Shown in pieces: positions 25,380 through 34,532 of a stretch of DNA of 64,000 bases (its first letter is position 1; each line of letters begins with the position of its first letter). Under the pieces are notes generated by a model. It searched no databases. It had not been told where the DNA came from and saw only the letters and a list, made by a program, of their open reading frames with translations. This DNA is from an uncultured Acetatifactor sp. (GTDB lineage: Bacteria > Bacillota > Clostridia > Lachnospirales > Lachnospiraceae). The translations under genes and the position numbers were made by a program. Location of the stretch: contig CAJUSI010000096.1 of assembly GCA_910589035.1 (NCBI GenBank), positions 1-64,000 on the forward strand. Reading direction: 5' to 3'.

Positions 25380-26966
25380 ATGGGAATTGTGAAGAAGGGA
25401 AAATACGACGAGAGGAAATTTTTCGGAAGGGCAGCCGCCCTGTGGCTTGCCGTTCTGGCTTTGCTGGGCGGCTGCGGGGAGGAAGCGCCGGATGAGGAGG
25501 ATGGGAGCAGACAGCCCATCGTCAATTTCCGGGCGCTGACCCTGGGAAACATGCCGGAAGGGGGGATGGATGAGATTTACCGGCAGCTGGACGCGCTCAC
25601 CATCCCGGAGCTGAACTGTACGTTGCGGTTTGATTTTATTCCCTGGGGGAATGAGCGGAGGCAGCTGAACATAGCCACGGCCTCTGGGGAGTATGATTTT
25701 ATTCCCGGGGGTGTTTTCTCCGATTACAGGACGCTGGTGTATAAGAATGCTTTTCTGGATTTGAACGAATATCTGGATGCGGTGCCGGCGCTGGCAGAGC
25801 ATTATGCCACCTATGATGTGAATACGCTGAAAAAATGTGAGATCAACGGGGGGCTGTACGGGCTGCCCCAGTTCGGTCAGGGGGAGGTCATGAGCGGCGG
25901 GGAGGGTTTTTTATACAGAGAGGATCTGCGCAGGGAGTGGGGGCTGGAGGAGATCCGTGATCTGGAGACTATGGAGGCCTATCTGTACCGGGCCAAAGAG
26001 GAGGAGCGGTACAGGGACATGCCGCTGATCACGGACAACCGGGTGTGGAGCAGTCTGTGGCTGATGATCACCAAAGAGAAATATCTGGAGATCAACAGCT
26101 GTCTGGAGACCCCTTTCCTGGTGGTGGAGGCCGAAGCGCCCTACCGAGTGCTCAACCGCATGGAGACGCCGGAGTTCAAAGAAGTGCTGGCCTATATTTG
26201 GAAGTGGAAGCGGGACGGGATCCTGGATTCGGATATGCTGGCCAGGTCCGACAACGAAGGGGAGCTGGGGAAGAGCCTGCTGCTGGAGGACAGGAAGCCC
26301 TGTGAGACCAACAATCCCCTCTGGTCCGTGAACACTCACTGGATACCGGCGCTGGAGGAGAGACATCCGGACTGGGAATTCGGTTTTTTCACTTACATCT
26401 CTCAGAACGGAAAGTATTATGTGGGGTCTCTGGCGGGGAGTTCGGTCACCTCCATCTCCTCCAAGACCACGGAGCCGGAGCTGGCCATGAAGCTGCTGGA
26501 GAAGATCCACACGGACCGGAGGTATTATGATTTGGTGGCCTACGGGGTGGAGGGCAGCAATTATCATCTGGTGGACGGGAAGATCAGCTTCGAGGGTATC
26601 AATCCCAGGAAGCGGTTCGCCTGGACGGCGGTTTCGGACAATCTGTTGAATTATGAAGGGGTTCCGGTGAACCAGAAATGGAACGACGAGGTGTACAGAC
26701 CCATTGTGGACTGGCATGAGGAGATCGGCATGGGGGCGGAGGATATTCCGCTGGACGGTTTCACTTTTGTACAGTCCGGTTCGGAGCAGGCAGCGGTGGA
26801 ACGGGTGTGGCTCCAGTATTTTCAGCCCCTGGTGTGCGGATACGGGGAGGACTATCAGCAGGAGCTGGAGGAGGCCAACAGACGTCTGCGGGAAGCCGGC
26901 TTTGACAGGTATCTTGAGGCGATTCAGGAGCAGCTGACGGACTATGCCGGGACGAAGGCGGATTGA
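25380..26966 (+). CDS. Extracellular solute-binding lipoprotein linked to YesM/YesN
   Basis: A 528-residue lipoprotein. The signal peptide ends in the lipobox LLGGC, so the mature protein is tethered to the outer face of the membrane. The rest is a type 1 extracellular solute-binding fold (VNFRALTLGNMPEGG, YDFIPGGVFSDYRTLVYKNAFLDLNEYLD, GLYGLPQFGQGE). ATG 25380 (GGAGACGGGT upstream) gives a normal signal peptide; an in-frame TTG at 25329 would add 17 residues. A second solute-binding protein sits with the permeases at 30326. This copy, next to the kinase, may deliver ligand to the sensor. That is inference. Confidence 0.88.
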   Translation: MGIVKKGKYDERKFFGRAAALWLAVLALLGGCGEEAPDEEDGSRQPIVNFRALTLGNMPEGGMDEIYRQLDALTIPELNCTLRFDFIPWGNERRQLNIATASGEYDFIPGGVFSDYRTLVYKNAFLDLNEYLDAVPALAEHYATYDVNTLKKCEINGGLYGLPQFGQGEVMSGGEGFLYREDLRREWGLEEIRDLETMEAYLYRAKEEERYRDMPLITDNRVWSSLWLMITKEKYLEINSCLETPFLVVEAEAPYRVLNRMETPEFKEVLAYIWKWKRDGILDSDMLARSDNEGELGKSLLLEDRKPCETNNPLWSVNTHWIPALEERHPDWEFGFFTYISQNGKYYVGSLAGSSVTSISSKTTEPELAMKLLEKIHTDRRYYDLVAYGVEGSNYHLVDGKISFEGINPRKRFAWTAVSDNLLNYEGVPVNQKWNDEVYRPIVDWHEEIGMGAEDIPLDGFTFVQSGSEQAAVERVWLQYFQPLVCGYGEDYQQELEEANRRLREAGFDRYLEAIQEQLTDYAGTKAD

Positions 26967-27136
26967 CCGTTGGCAGATGGAACGCCGGAGTGACTGCTGC
27001 CGGATTGACCGCCGGCAGATGGACTGCCGCAGGGCTGACCGCTGCCGACTGACTGTAGGGAGACAAAAATGGGCGGGGACGGAAATCAGGGCCGCCCGAA
27101 GGCGCCGGCGCCGAGAGCCGGCATGGAGGTGTGGAG
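26967..27136 (+). repeat. Short imperfect tandem repeats before yesL
   Basis: About 100 nt of imperfect repeats built on GGATTGACCG...GGCAGATGGA...CTGCCG between the lipoprotein and YesL genes. It is non-coding as far as I can see. Confidence 0.4.
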
Positions 27137-27766
27137 ATGAATCTTTTCAGCTTAAATTCTCCTTTTGCAAGGGGGATCAACAAACTGGTGATGATGTTGT
27201 ACGCGGGCGTGCTCTGGTTTGTGTGCAGCCTTCCCATCGTCACCTGGGGGGCGGCTGCTGCGGCTCTCTATGAGGTGATGCTGAAGGCGGTGAAGAATCA
27301 GGAGGGGTATATTGCCGCCGGTTTCTTCAAAGCCTTTCGGGCCAATCTGAGGCAGGGGCTGCAGCTGGGGATTCCTCTGCTGCTGGCCCAGGCGGTGTTC
27401 GGCTTCAATCTTTTCTACTACGGCGTGCTGGGCGGAAGGGAATTCCGCGTTCAGACGGTGGTTTTCGCGCTGCTTTCTCTGCTGACTTTGACGCTTTCCT
27501 CCTATGTGTTCGCCATTGTGGCGAAGTTCGAGAACAGCGCCTCCGGGCATTTCCGGATGGCCTGTGTGCTGCTGTTTCGCTGCGGGGGGTGGTCTGCGGC
27601 GATTCTGATGATTCAGGTGCTGACGGTGTTTCTGATCTGGTTTTTCGTCTATCTTCCCGTCCTCTTTATCATGGGGATCAGCGGGTATCTGCAGGCTGTG
27701 ATATTTGACCATGTCTTTCAGGGGCTGATCGACAGGGGGGATATTACGGAGGAGGCGGAGTCCTGA
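27137..27766 (+). CDS. YesL family (DUF624) membrane protein
   Basis: A 209-residue membrane protein of the YesL/DUF624 family, which accompanies YesM/YesN systems and sugar ABC transporters. It has five or six hydrophobic segments and the family phrase LFSLNSPFARGINKLVMMLYAGVLWFVCSLPIVTWGAA. ATG 27137 is preceded by GGAGGTGTGGAG; a start 6 nt earlier is possible. Its molecular role is unknown; a function in transporter assembly or sensing is guessed from context. A terminator lies about 80 nt downstream. Confidence 0.9.
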   Translation: MNLFSLNSPFARGINKLVMMLYAGVLWFVCSLPIVTWGAAAAALYEVMLKAVKNQEGYIAAGFFKAFRANLRQGLQLGIPLLLAQAVFGFNLFYYGVLGGREFRVQTVVFALLSLLTLTLSSYVFAIVAKFENSASGHFRMACVLLFRCGGWSAAILMIQVLTVFLIWFFVYLPVLFIMGISGYLQAVIFDHVFQGLIDRGDITEEAES

Positions 27767-27848
27767 CAGGAAAATCCGATTTGTTAATTTTTTGTCCAAG
27801 AAATTGATTTTTCCTCCAATCCGTCGGCGGGCGGAAGAGTGAAACCAG

Positions 27849-27873
27849 GGAACCAGTTTGATGGTTCCTTTTT
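27849..27873 (+). terminator. Terminator after the two-component operon
   Basis: GGAACCA (27849..27855) and TGGTTCC (27862..27868) form a perfect stem with a 6-nt loop, followed by five T. It separates the regulator unit from the transporter unit. Confidence 0.8.
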
Positions 27874-27912
27874 CTATGGGAGTTATTCTGTGCCAGAATA
27901 TCCGCAATCTTC

Positions 27913-27972
27913 AAAAATTACCCTTTTTCCAGTTTTTTTCCTATAGGTTTCCCGATTTGCGGATTTTATAAT
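27913..27972 (+). promoter_or_regulatory. Candidate activator box and -10 of the ABC operon
   Basis: The box 27913..27942 matches 21541..21570 upstream of the two-component system. A perfect TATAAT lies at 27967..27972 but no -35 hexamer is visible 16-18 nt before it. That combination is expected for a promoter activated by an AraC-type regulator. Confidence 0.55.
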
Positions 27973-28065
27973 AAGAACAATCAATCGGCATCTGTCTCAG
28001 AGGCGGCATGTGAACCGGCGGTTCACGCCTCTGGCATAGGCGCAGGAGAATCAGGAGGGAACAGG

Positions 28066-29028
28066 GTGAAAAAGACGAAGACGAAGGCTGTGAAGCCCTA
28101 CAGGGAGCATCTGGGCTTCAAGGGCGGCCTGCAGGAACTGTGGAAAAACAAAATGCTCTATCTCATGACTTTGCCCACCATTATCTGGGTATTGATCTTC
28201 TGTTATTATCCCATGTACGGCGTGCTGATCGCCTTCAAGGATTTCAGCTATAAGAAGGGAATCTGGGGGAGTCCCTGGGTGGGGCTTAAGAATTTTCAGT
28301 TCCTTTTCAATTACAAGGGCGTGGGGCGGATCTTTTTCAACACGATTTTCCTGAATGTGCTCTTCATTGCCAGCGGCACTATTTTGTCCATTATTCTGGC
28401 CCTGGTTTTTGTGGAGATCAAGAATAAGGTTTACAACAAGGTGGTGCAGACCATCGCCATCTTCCCCCATTTTGTCTCCTGGACCGTGGTGGCCATGTTC
28501 ATGAGCGGTATCATCGGCGGCAGCGGCATTATGACGAGATGGATTGTGGAGAGCGGAGGGGAGGATCCCGCATTCTACACTTCCCCGGGGTGGTGGCCTT
28601 TGATTCTGGTCCTGTTGAAGATCTGGCAGGGGGCCGGGTACGGAACCATCGTGTATGTGGCGGCCATCACGGGCTTCGATCAGGAAATGTACGAGGCGGC
28701 CAGGGTGGACGGGGCCACGAGGCTGCAGCAGATTACGAAGATTACCATGCCGCTGCTCAAGACCACGGCCATCATGCTGACCATCATGAGTGTTGGAAAG
28801 ATTTTCAATGGGGATTTCGGCATGATTTACGCTCTGGTGGGGGACAATGCTTCTCTCTATCCCACCACGGATGTCATCGATACCTTCGTGTATCGGGCGT
28901 TGCGGCAGCTGAACAATCTGGGTATGAGCACCGCCACCAGCTTCTTCCAGTCCATCGTTGGATTGTTTCTGGTGTTTACCACGAATTTTGTCACCAAGAA
29001 GGTGGAGCCGGATGCGGCGATTTTTTAG
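28066..29028 (+). CDS. Sugar ABC transporter permease (LplB/UgpA type)
   Basis: A 320-residue inner-membrane permease with six membrane segments. The ATPase-coupling EAA loop is EAARVDGATRLQQITKITMPLL. The start MTLPTIIWVLIFCYYPMYGVLIAFKDFSYKKGIWGSPWVGL-like region (here split across residues 35-75) is typical of LplB-type permeases for complex oligosaccharides. The GTG start at 28066 has GGAGGGAACAGG upstream. It is the first gene of the permease-permease-binding protein operon. No ATPase gene is present; such transporters usually share an MsmX-like ATPase encoded elsewhere. Confidence 0.93.
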   Translation: MKKTKTKAVKPYREHLGFKGGLQELWKNKMLYLMTLPTIIWVLIFCYYPMYGVLIAFKDFSYKKGIWGSPWVGLKNFQFLFNYKGVGRIFFNTIFLNVLFIASGTILSIILALVFVEIKNKVYNKVVQTIAIFPHFVSWTVVAMFMSGIIGGSGIMTRWIVESGGEDPAFYTSPGWWPLILVLLKIWQGAGYGTIVYVAAITGFDQEMYEAARVDGATRLQQITKITMPLLKTTAIMLTIMSVGKIFNGDFGMIYALVGDNASLYPTTDVIDTFVYRALRQLNNLGMSTATSFFQSIVGLFLVFTTNFVTKKVEPDAAIF

Positions 29029-29156
29029 AAGCCGGATTGCGTTTCGGCTCTGTCAACTGCGGGAACCGGGGAAGTGCGGACGTATAGGAGAGAATGCAGG
29101 TGTGAACGTTCTTTCAGAAGATAGAAAGATTACAGGAGCGGGAGGAAATAAATCAA

Positions 29157-30065
29157 ATGGGTAAAGTAAAAATAAAGTCCAGGGGCATCAAAAAGTCCAG
29201 GGGCGAGATCGTATTTGAGGTCGTGGTATATGCCATAGCCACAGTGTTCTGTGTGTACTGTCTTTTCCCCTTTGCCATTATTCTGGGGAGCAGCTTTGAG
29301 ACGGAGGCTAATTTCGCAACCAACGGTTTTCCCATCATTCCCAAGGATTTCACGATTCAGGCCTACCAGGTAGTGCTGGGGGACGCTCAGATATTCCGGG
29401 CTTACGGGGTGACGATTCTGACCACGGTTGTGGGAACCATATTCAGCATGTTCCTGACCATCACAATGGCCTATCCCCTCTCTCTGAAAAAGGTGAAATT
29501 CCGCAATGTGATTACCTTCTTTGTATATTTCACCATGCTCTTCGGGGGAGGCCTGGTGCCTACATATTTGCTGATCACCAAGAATCTGGGACTGAAGGAT
29601 AACCTTCTGGTGCTGATCATCCCGGTGGCATTCGGGGCCTGGAATATGTTCCTGATGCGGAATTTCTTCAACGGCATTCCTCATGAGCTGTCGGAGTCGG
29701 CCTATATGGATGGGGCAAATGATTTCCAGATTCTTTGGAAGATCGTGCTCCCGGTGTCCGTTCCGGGTATCGCCACCTTAAGCCTGTTCTATGCGCTGGG
29801 GTATTGGAATCAGTGGTTCAACGCCATGCTGTATCTGGACAACAATAAGCTCTTTCCGCTGCAGTATCTGCTGATGCGTATGCTGCGGAATGCGGATGCC
29901 ATGCGGGAGATGGCGCGGAGCACGGGGATGTCGGCCGGGGAGATTCCCACCAACTCTTTGCGCATGGCTACCACGGTGGTGGCAATCGGTCCCATCATTT
30001 TCCTGTACCCTTATGTGCAGAAGTATTTTACCAGCGGGCTCACGGTGGGGGCGATCAAGGGGTAA
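29157..30065 (+). CDS. Carbohydrate ABC transporter permease (YtcP type)
   Basis: A 302-residue permease pairing with the preceding one. It has six membrane segments and the EAA loop ESAYMDGANDFQILWKIVLPVS. It ends with the typical LYPYVQKYFTSGLTVGAIKG. ATG 29157 follows GGAGGAAATAAATCAA. It belongs to the carbohydrate uptake transporter-1 family. About 128 nt separate it from the first permease and 260 nt, including a 16-nt tandem repeat, from the solute-binding protein. Confidence 0.94.
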   Translation: MGKVKIKSRGIKKSRGEIVFEVVVYAIATVFCVYCLFPFAIILGSSFETEANFATNGFPIIPKDFTIQAYQVVLGDAQIFRAYGVTILTTVVGTIFSMFLTITMAYPLSLKKVKFRNVITFFVYFTMLFGGGLVPTYLLITKNLGLKDNLLVLIIPVAFGAWNMFLMRNFFNGIPHELSESAYMDGANDFQILWKIVLPVSVPGIATLSLFYALGYWNQWFNAMLYLDNNKLFPLQYLLMRMLRNADAMREMARSTGMSAGEIPTNSLRMATTVVAIGPIIFLYPYVQKYFTSGLTVGAIKG

Positions 30066-30120
30066 AGCCGGAGCCGGGACGGTTTCTGATGCAGGATGGA
30101 AAATCGGTTTATTGCTCTGC

Positions 30121-30232
30121 GGTCTGAAAGGATTGAGGTTTGAAAGGGCTGAGGTCTGAAAGAGCTGAGGTTTGAAAGGGCTGAGGTCTGAGAAGGCGGA
30201 GGCTTGAGAAGGCTGGGGCCCGAAAGGGCGGC
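30121..30232 (+). repeat. Seven tandem 16-nt repeats
   Basis: Seven consecutive units of exactly 16 nt resembling GGTCTGAAAGGGCTGA run from 30121 to 30232. The last two are more diverged. They lie between the second permease and the solute-binding protein gene. They have no spacers, so this is not a CRISPR array. Confidence 0.85.
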
Positions 30233-30325
30233 AGGGCTGTAAATAAAAAGGGTGTCTGCCGGATTTCCCGCCGGGATTCCGTGCGGTGAGGGCGGACGCG
30301 GAACTATAATTAAGGAGGAGAGAAA

Positions 30326-32023
30326 ATGAAAAGCAAGTTATTCAAAAAGACCATGGCTCTGGCTATGGCAGGAGCAATGACTCTGTCTCTGGCAGCCTGC
30401 GGCGATGATGCTCCGGAGAGCGGTGCGCAGCAGTCGGGACAGCAGGAGTCTGCAGGGGGATCTTCAGAAGAGTCTCAGGACAGTGAGGAGCAGGCGCAGA
30501 CACCTGAGATGGAGGATACCACTATCCATATCCGGGTCATGAACGAATTCCGCAATCTGGACAAGGTTCTGGAGAAGTATGAGGAGATGACCAAGGATGA
30601 TCCCATCATGAGCAAGATTCATCCGGAGTTCGTGTGGGTGGCCGGCGGCGATTACAAGGATAAGCTGACCACGGCCATGATCGGGCAGGAGGATTTCGAT
30701 CTGATGTTCTGCGGCGGCTGGCATGGATTGAGCGGCTTTATACAGGACGGCAATTTCGCGGATCTGTCCTCTTATTTTAACAATGACGCATTCCCGGGGC
30801 TGAAAAATGCCTTTTCCGAGGATTTCGTGCAGGCTATGACTTCTTATATCCGCCAGGAGGACGGTTCCTATATGAAGGGGGTCTACGGTATCAATCTGGC
30901 AACCTTCTATGAGGATACCAGAGGATTTATGTACCGGGAGGACCTGCGCAAGAAGTATGAATGCGCTCCCATCACGGACGAGGACAGCCTGTTTGAGTTC
31001 GTGAAGACGGTGCAGGAGAAGGAGGAGGGCATGATCGGCGTAAGCCTCTGGAACTTCTTCCGCATGGATTCTCCCTGGTATTCCGCGAAGCATGACCATG
31101 TGTTCACCCAGGATAATGTCAATGTGCTGGGCGACCAGACTTGGGTATGGGTGGGCTTGAGCGACGATAACAGGACGGTTCTCAATGTGGTGGTTCCCGG
31201 GGATTCCGCGGAGGAATTCGCGAAGATGCCCGCGGGCTATCAGGAGGATTTCATCAGCAAATTTATCCAGGAGCGCACCAAATGGAATCCTTATCTGAAT
31301 CCCAACCGGGGCGGCACGGATACGGTGGAGAAGCCCGCAGCCATCTCCTACAGCACCTTAAGCGAGTATGAGAGCAAGGTGAAGGGGGCTCTGGAGGTCA
31401 ATCCGGATGAGGAATACGGATTTTATGTAATTGAGGATGCGCAGCGCAATATGGAAGAAGGCGCCGTGATCTGCGATATGGCAACCAACAACTGGCTGGT
31501 GGTTCCCGAGTGGTCCGAGAAGACCGACGCGGTGATGTATTTCCTTGACTGGATGTTCGGCAGCCAGGAGGCCCATGACCTGTTCGAGCTGGGTATCCAG
31601 GGCGAGGACTGGGAAGCGGTAGGCGAGGACGGCTATAAGAAGCTGGATGTGGATGAGAGCATCGCTTACTCCATGCCTACTTATTCCTTCACCCAGAATC
31701 CCACTTACATCCGTGTGAGCGAGTTTGTGAGCGGGAACGAGGAGATCAAGTCCCGTTTCGACTATATGTATGATACTTCCACCTATGAGCTGAGCCCTCT
31801 GGCCGGATTTGTGTTTGACGCCACCAATGTGGAGACGCAGATCGCCAATGTGTCCGCTCTGTCCAACGAGCTGCAGCTGACCATTTCCCTGTATGATGCG
31901 GACGAGGCGGTGGAGAAGATCAATCAGTGGCATAAGGACGCTATGGAAGTGGGTCTGGAGGAGATTCGCGCGGAGCTGATTTCTCAGATTCAGGCGTTCC
32001 TGGATGCGAAGAATGCGAACTGA
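30326..32023 (+). CDS. Extracellular solute-binding lipoprotein of the sugar ABC transporter
   Basis: A 565-residue lipoprotein. The signal peptide MKSKLFKKTMALAMAGAMTL leads to the lipobox LAAC at about residue 25. A Ser/Gln/Glu-rich linker (to about 60) follows, and then a family 1 solute-binding domain (EFRNLDKVLEKYEEMTKDD, GQEDFDLMFCGGWHGLSG, NLATFYEDTRGFMYREDLR). It captures the oligosaccharide outside the cell for the two permeases. The start has AAGGAGGAG 7 nt upstream. The spacing repeats and strong site suggest higher expression than the permeases. A terminator follows at 32107. Confidence 0.94.
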   Translation: MKSKLFKKTMALAMAGAMTLSLAACGDDAPESGAQQSGQQESAGGSSEESQDSEEQAQTPEMEDTTIHIRVMNEFRNLDKVLEKYEEMTKDDPIMSKIHPEFVWVAGGDYKDKLTTAMIGQEDFDLMFCGGWHGLSGFIQDGNFADLSSYFNNDAFPGLKNAFSEDFVQAMTSYIRQEDGSYMKGVYGINLATFYEDTRGFMYREDLRKKYECAPITDEDSLFEFVKTVQEKEEGMIGVSLWNFFRMDSPWYSAKHDHVFTQDNVNVLGDQTWVWVGLSDDNRTVLNVVVPGDSAEEFAKMPAGYQEDFISKFIQERTKWNPYLNPNRGGTDTVEKPAAISYSTLSEYESKVKGALEVNPDEEYGFYVIEDAQRNMEEGAVICDMATNNWLVVPEWSEKTDAVMYFLDWMFGSQEAHDLFELGIQGEDWEAVGEDGYKKLDVDESIAYSMPTYSFTQNPTYIRVSEFVSGNEEIKSRFDYMYDTSTYELSPLAGFVFDATNVETQIANVSALSNELQLTISLYDADEAVEKINQWHKDAMEVGLEEIRAELISQIQAFLDAKNAN

Positions 32024-32106
32024 ATTTCCGTGGGGCCGGCGGCAGAGTCATGTATAGATTGGGCTCTTCGCCCATGAAAGGGGAACGGGCCATATGCTTA
32101 CGGAAG

Positions 32107-32144
32107 GAGGCGGCTGCAGGGGGAGAGCCTGGGCTGCCTCTTTT
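32107..32144 (+). terminator. Terminator after the solute-binding protein
   Basis: GAGGCGGC (32107..32114) pairs with GCTGCCTC (32133..32140) with one G-U pair and is followed by TTTTC. Confidence 0.6.
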
Positions 32145-32154
32145 CTCATTCTGC

Positions 32155-32394
32155 CGGATATGTTTATTCCCGCGGGCAATGAGCCAGGCGCGGACAAAAT
32201 GCTTTGGGGGCGCATGCAGGCGGAAAGTCCGTCATTCCGGGCGGGATGGGCGTGGGGCTATTGCCACATCCGGGTCTTCATTTTATATTGAATGAAATGG
32301 ATATATCATAATGCAATCCGGATGAAACCGGTTGGGCAGTATATAGAATCATTTTGAATCCCGGCGCTGCCGGCGAGAAGAAGGAGGAGGCACA
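32155..32394. other. Intergenic stretch with a dispersed repeat module
   Basis: TTTATTCCCGCGGGCAATGA near 32163 and AGCCAGGCGCGG match the module near 1321-1365. No gene or clear promoter is visible before the GH120 gene; GAAGGAGGAGG provides its ribosome binding site. Confidence 0.45.
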
Positions 32395-33921
32395 ATGCAC
32401 AGAATTTACCATGTATCAAAGACAGGATCGGACCGCAACCCGGGGACGGAAGCCGCCCCGTTTCTCACCATACAGAGAGCGGCGGACGCGGCTCAGGCGG
32501 GGGACAGGGTGGTAGTGCACGGGGGCGTGTACCGGGAATGGGTGAGGCCCCGGAACGGAGGGATGAGCGACAGCTGCCGGATCGTCTATGAAGCCGCGGC
32601 AGGGGAGCATGCGGTGATCAAGGGCTCGGAGAGGGTCACCGGCTGGAGCCGTGTGGCGGGGAATGTGTGGAAGGTGAGTCTGGACTGCGGATTTTTCGGG
32701 GATTTCAATCCCTATACCCACCCCGTCAAGGGGGACTGGATTGTGGCCCCCACGGACTGTGAGGTGCATGTGGGGGAAGTGTATTTAAACGGCAGGTCCT
32801 TCTATGAGGCGGCTTCCCTGGAGGAGGTCATGGAGCCGGCCAGGCGGTATGCCAGCCGTCTGGGCACCTGGGGCGGGCGGCGGGAGGAAATTCTGCGGCC
32901 GGAGGACACCGTGTATCAGTGGTGCTGTGAGACGGAGGGCGATATCACCACAATCTACGCCAATTTCCAGGGGGCGGATCCCAATGAGGAGGAGACGGAG
33001 ATCAATGTGCGGAAGGCCTGCTTTTTCCCGGAGAGGACGGGGGTGAATTATATCACTGTCCGGGGGTTTGAGATGATGCACGCGGCCACTTCCTGGGCGC
33101 CGCCCACCGCCATGCAGGAGGGGCTGCTGGGGCCGAACTGGGCCAGGGGCTGGGTCATAGAGGACAATGACATCCACGATTCCAAGTGCAGCGGCATCAG
33201 TATCGGCAAGGAGGGCAGTACGGGTGAGAATGAATTTACGAAATATCATAGAAAGCCGGGATACCAGTATCAGATGGAGGCGGTTTTCAGGGCCAGGAAT
33301 ATCGGGTGGGCCAGGGAGCGGGTCGGTTCCCATGTGATCCGGGGCAATGTGATTCATGACTGCGGGCAGAACGGGATCGTGGGGCATCTGGGCTGTGTGT
33401 TCAGCGAGATTTACGGGAATGAGATATACAATATTGCGGTAAAGCAAGAATTTTACGGGCATGAGATTGCCGGGATCAAGCTCCATGCGGCAATCGACGT
33501 GCAGATTCTTCACAATTACATTCACAACTGCACCCTGGGAACCTGGCTGGACTGGCAGGCGCAGGGGACGCGGGTGAGCGGCAATATTTACGACGGGAAT
33601 AACCGGGATCTTATGGTGGAGGTTACCCACGGGCCTTATCTGGTGGACAATAATATTTTCACATCGCCCTACGCCTTTGACAATGCGGCCCAGGGCGGCG
33701 CTTATGTGCATAATCTATGCTGCGGGTTTACCAATTCCTATCCTGTCCCGGACAGGGCGACGCCCTATCATCTGCCCCATTCCACGGAGGTGCTGGGGAC
33801 GGCGCCCACTTACGGGTTTGACGACAGGTGGTATCAGAATATTTTCGTGGGGGGAGAGGAGGAGGGACGTTCCTACGGAACGGCTCTATACGACGGCGCG
33901 CCGGTTTCCATGGAGGAGTAG
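32395..33921 (+). CDS. GH120 beta-xylosidase, cut short by an in-frame TAG
   Basis: A 508-residue reading frame matching GH120 beta-xylosidases (right-handed parallel beta-helix; XylC of Thermoanaerobacterium is the known example). It removes xylose from xylo-oligosaccharides. Marks are YHVSKTGSDRNPGT, NFQGADPNEEETEINVRKACF, the catalytic aspartate D386 in TWLDWQAQGTR and the catalytic glutamate E409 in LMVEVTHGPYLVDN, with the same 23-residue spacing as in the family. There is no signal peptide, so it works inside the cell. TAG at 33919..33921 replaces what is usually a tyrosine, and the C-terminal domain continues in the same frame (33922..34335). Confidence 0.9.
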   Translation: MHRIYHVSKTGSDRNPGTEAAPFLTIQRAADAAQAGDRVVVHGGVYREWVRPRNGGMSDSCRIVYEAAAGEHAVIKGSERVTGWSRVAGNVWKVSLDCGFFGDFNPYTHPVKGDWIVAPTDCEVHVGEVYLNGRSFYEAASLEEVMEPARRYASRLGTWGGRREEILRPEDTVYQWCCETEGDITTIYANFQGADPNEEETEINVRKACFFPERTGVNYITVRGFEMMHAATSWAPPTAMQEGLLGPNWARGWVIEDNDIHDSKCSGISIGKEGSTGENEFTKYHRKPGYQYQMEAVFRARNIGWARERVGSHVIRGNVIHDCGQNGIVGHLGCVFSEIYGNEIYNIAVKQEFYGHEIAGIKLHAAIDVQILHNYIHNCTLGTWLDWQAQGTRVSGNIYDGNNRDLMVEVTHGPYLVDNNIFTSPYAFDNAAQGGAYVHNLCCGFTNSYPVPDRATPYHLPHSTEVLGTAPTYGFDDRWYQNIFVGGEEEGRSYGTALYDGAPVSMEE

Positions 33922-34335
33922 GTGGAGCGGTATCATTTCCTTGGAAGGGGGGATGTGGAGCAGTTCGCCCTGGTGAAGCAGCCGGCGTACATAGGCGGGA
34001 ATGTGTACCTGAGGGGCGCGGGGCATTTTGACAGGGAAGAGGCTTATTTTGAAGATGCCGCGGATCCGGAGGTGAAGATTACCCGGGAAGGGCGGGAGGT
34101 TTATCTGGAGATCACGCTGCCGGGGGAGAGCCTGGATGTGGCCGCGGAGGTGATTTCCACGGAGAAGCTGGGGATGGTGCGGATCGTGGAGCAGCGGTTT
34201 GAGAATCCGGATGGTTCCGCTCTGCGGCTGGAGGAGGATATGGCGGGTAATGAGCGGGGAGGCCGTCCGGTTCCCGGTCCCCTGGAAGGGCTTCGGGCAG
34301 GGCGGAATAAGGTCAAGATATGGACGGCAAAGTGA
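33922..34335 (+). pseudogene. C-terminal domain of the split GH120 beta-xylosidase
   Basis: In the same frame as the GH120 gene and separated from it only by TAG, this 137-codon stretch is the expected C-terminal beta-sandwich region (VEQFALVKQPAYIGGNVYLRGA, REEAYFED, EVYLEITLP, LGMVRIVEQRFENPDG). Together they give about 647 codons, normal for the family. GTG at 33922 could act as a start, but no ribosome binding site precedes it. It is either dead sequence, a separately made domain, or made by stop-codon readthrough. Confidence 0.8.
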
Positions 34336-34404
34336 TTCCCGATTGTGGTGAAATTGTGCGCAGGGCGGCGTAAATTGGACCGCGGTTATCCAGGGCAGAC
34401 ATTT

Positions 34405-34458
34405 GTCGGGCTTCGGGCAGGGCGGAACCGGAATTTTGCCGCTTTGGGCAGGCAAATG
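34405..34458 (-). repeat. Dispersed repeat family 1, diverged copy E
   Basis: It contains GGGCGGAACCGGAATTTTGCC, which in reverse resembles the AAAATTTTGGTTCCGG core of copies A and B. A partial echo, CTTCGGGCAGGGCGGAAT, lies at 34290-34307. Confidence 0.5.
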
Positions 34459-34532
34459 TTTTGGGCGTGAGTATAAATCGGATATGACAGGTGCGCGAAG
34501 GCGCGCAGGGCATAGGAGTAAGGGAGTATAAA

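Noticed and set aside
27152..27907. A 251-residue minus-strand frame over yesL
   Set aside because: Antisense shadow that also crosses the terminator at 27849.
30121..30232. CRISPR-like array
   Set aside because: Contiguous 16-nt units without spacers, and no cas genes anywhere in the window. The 39-nt repeats at 37317 fail for the same reason.
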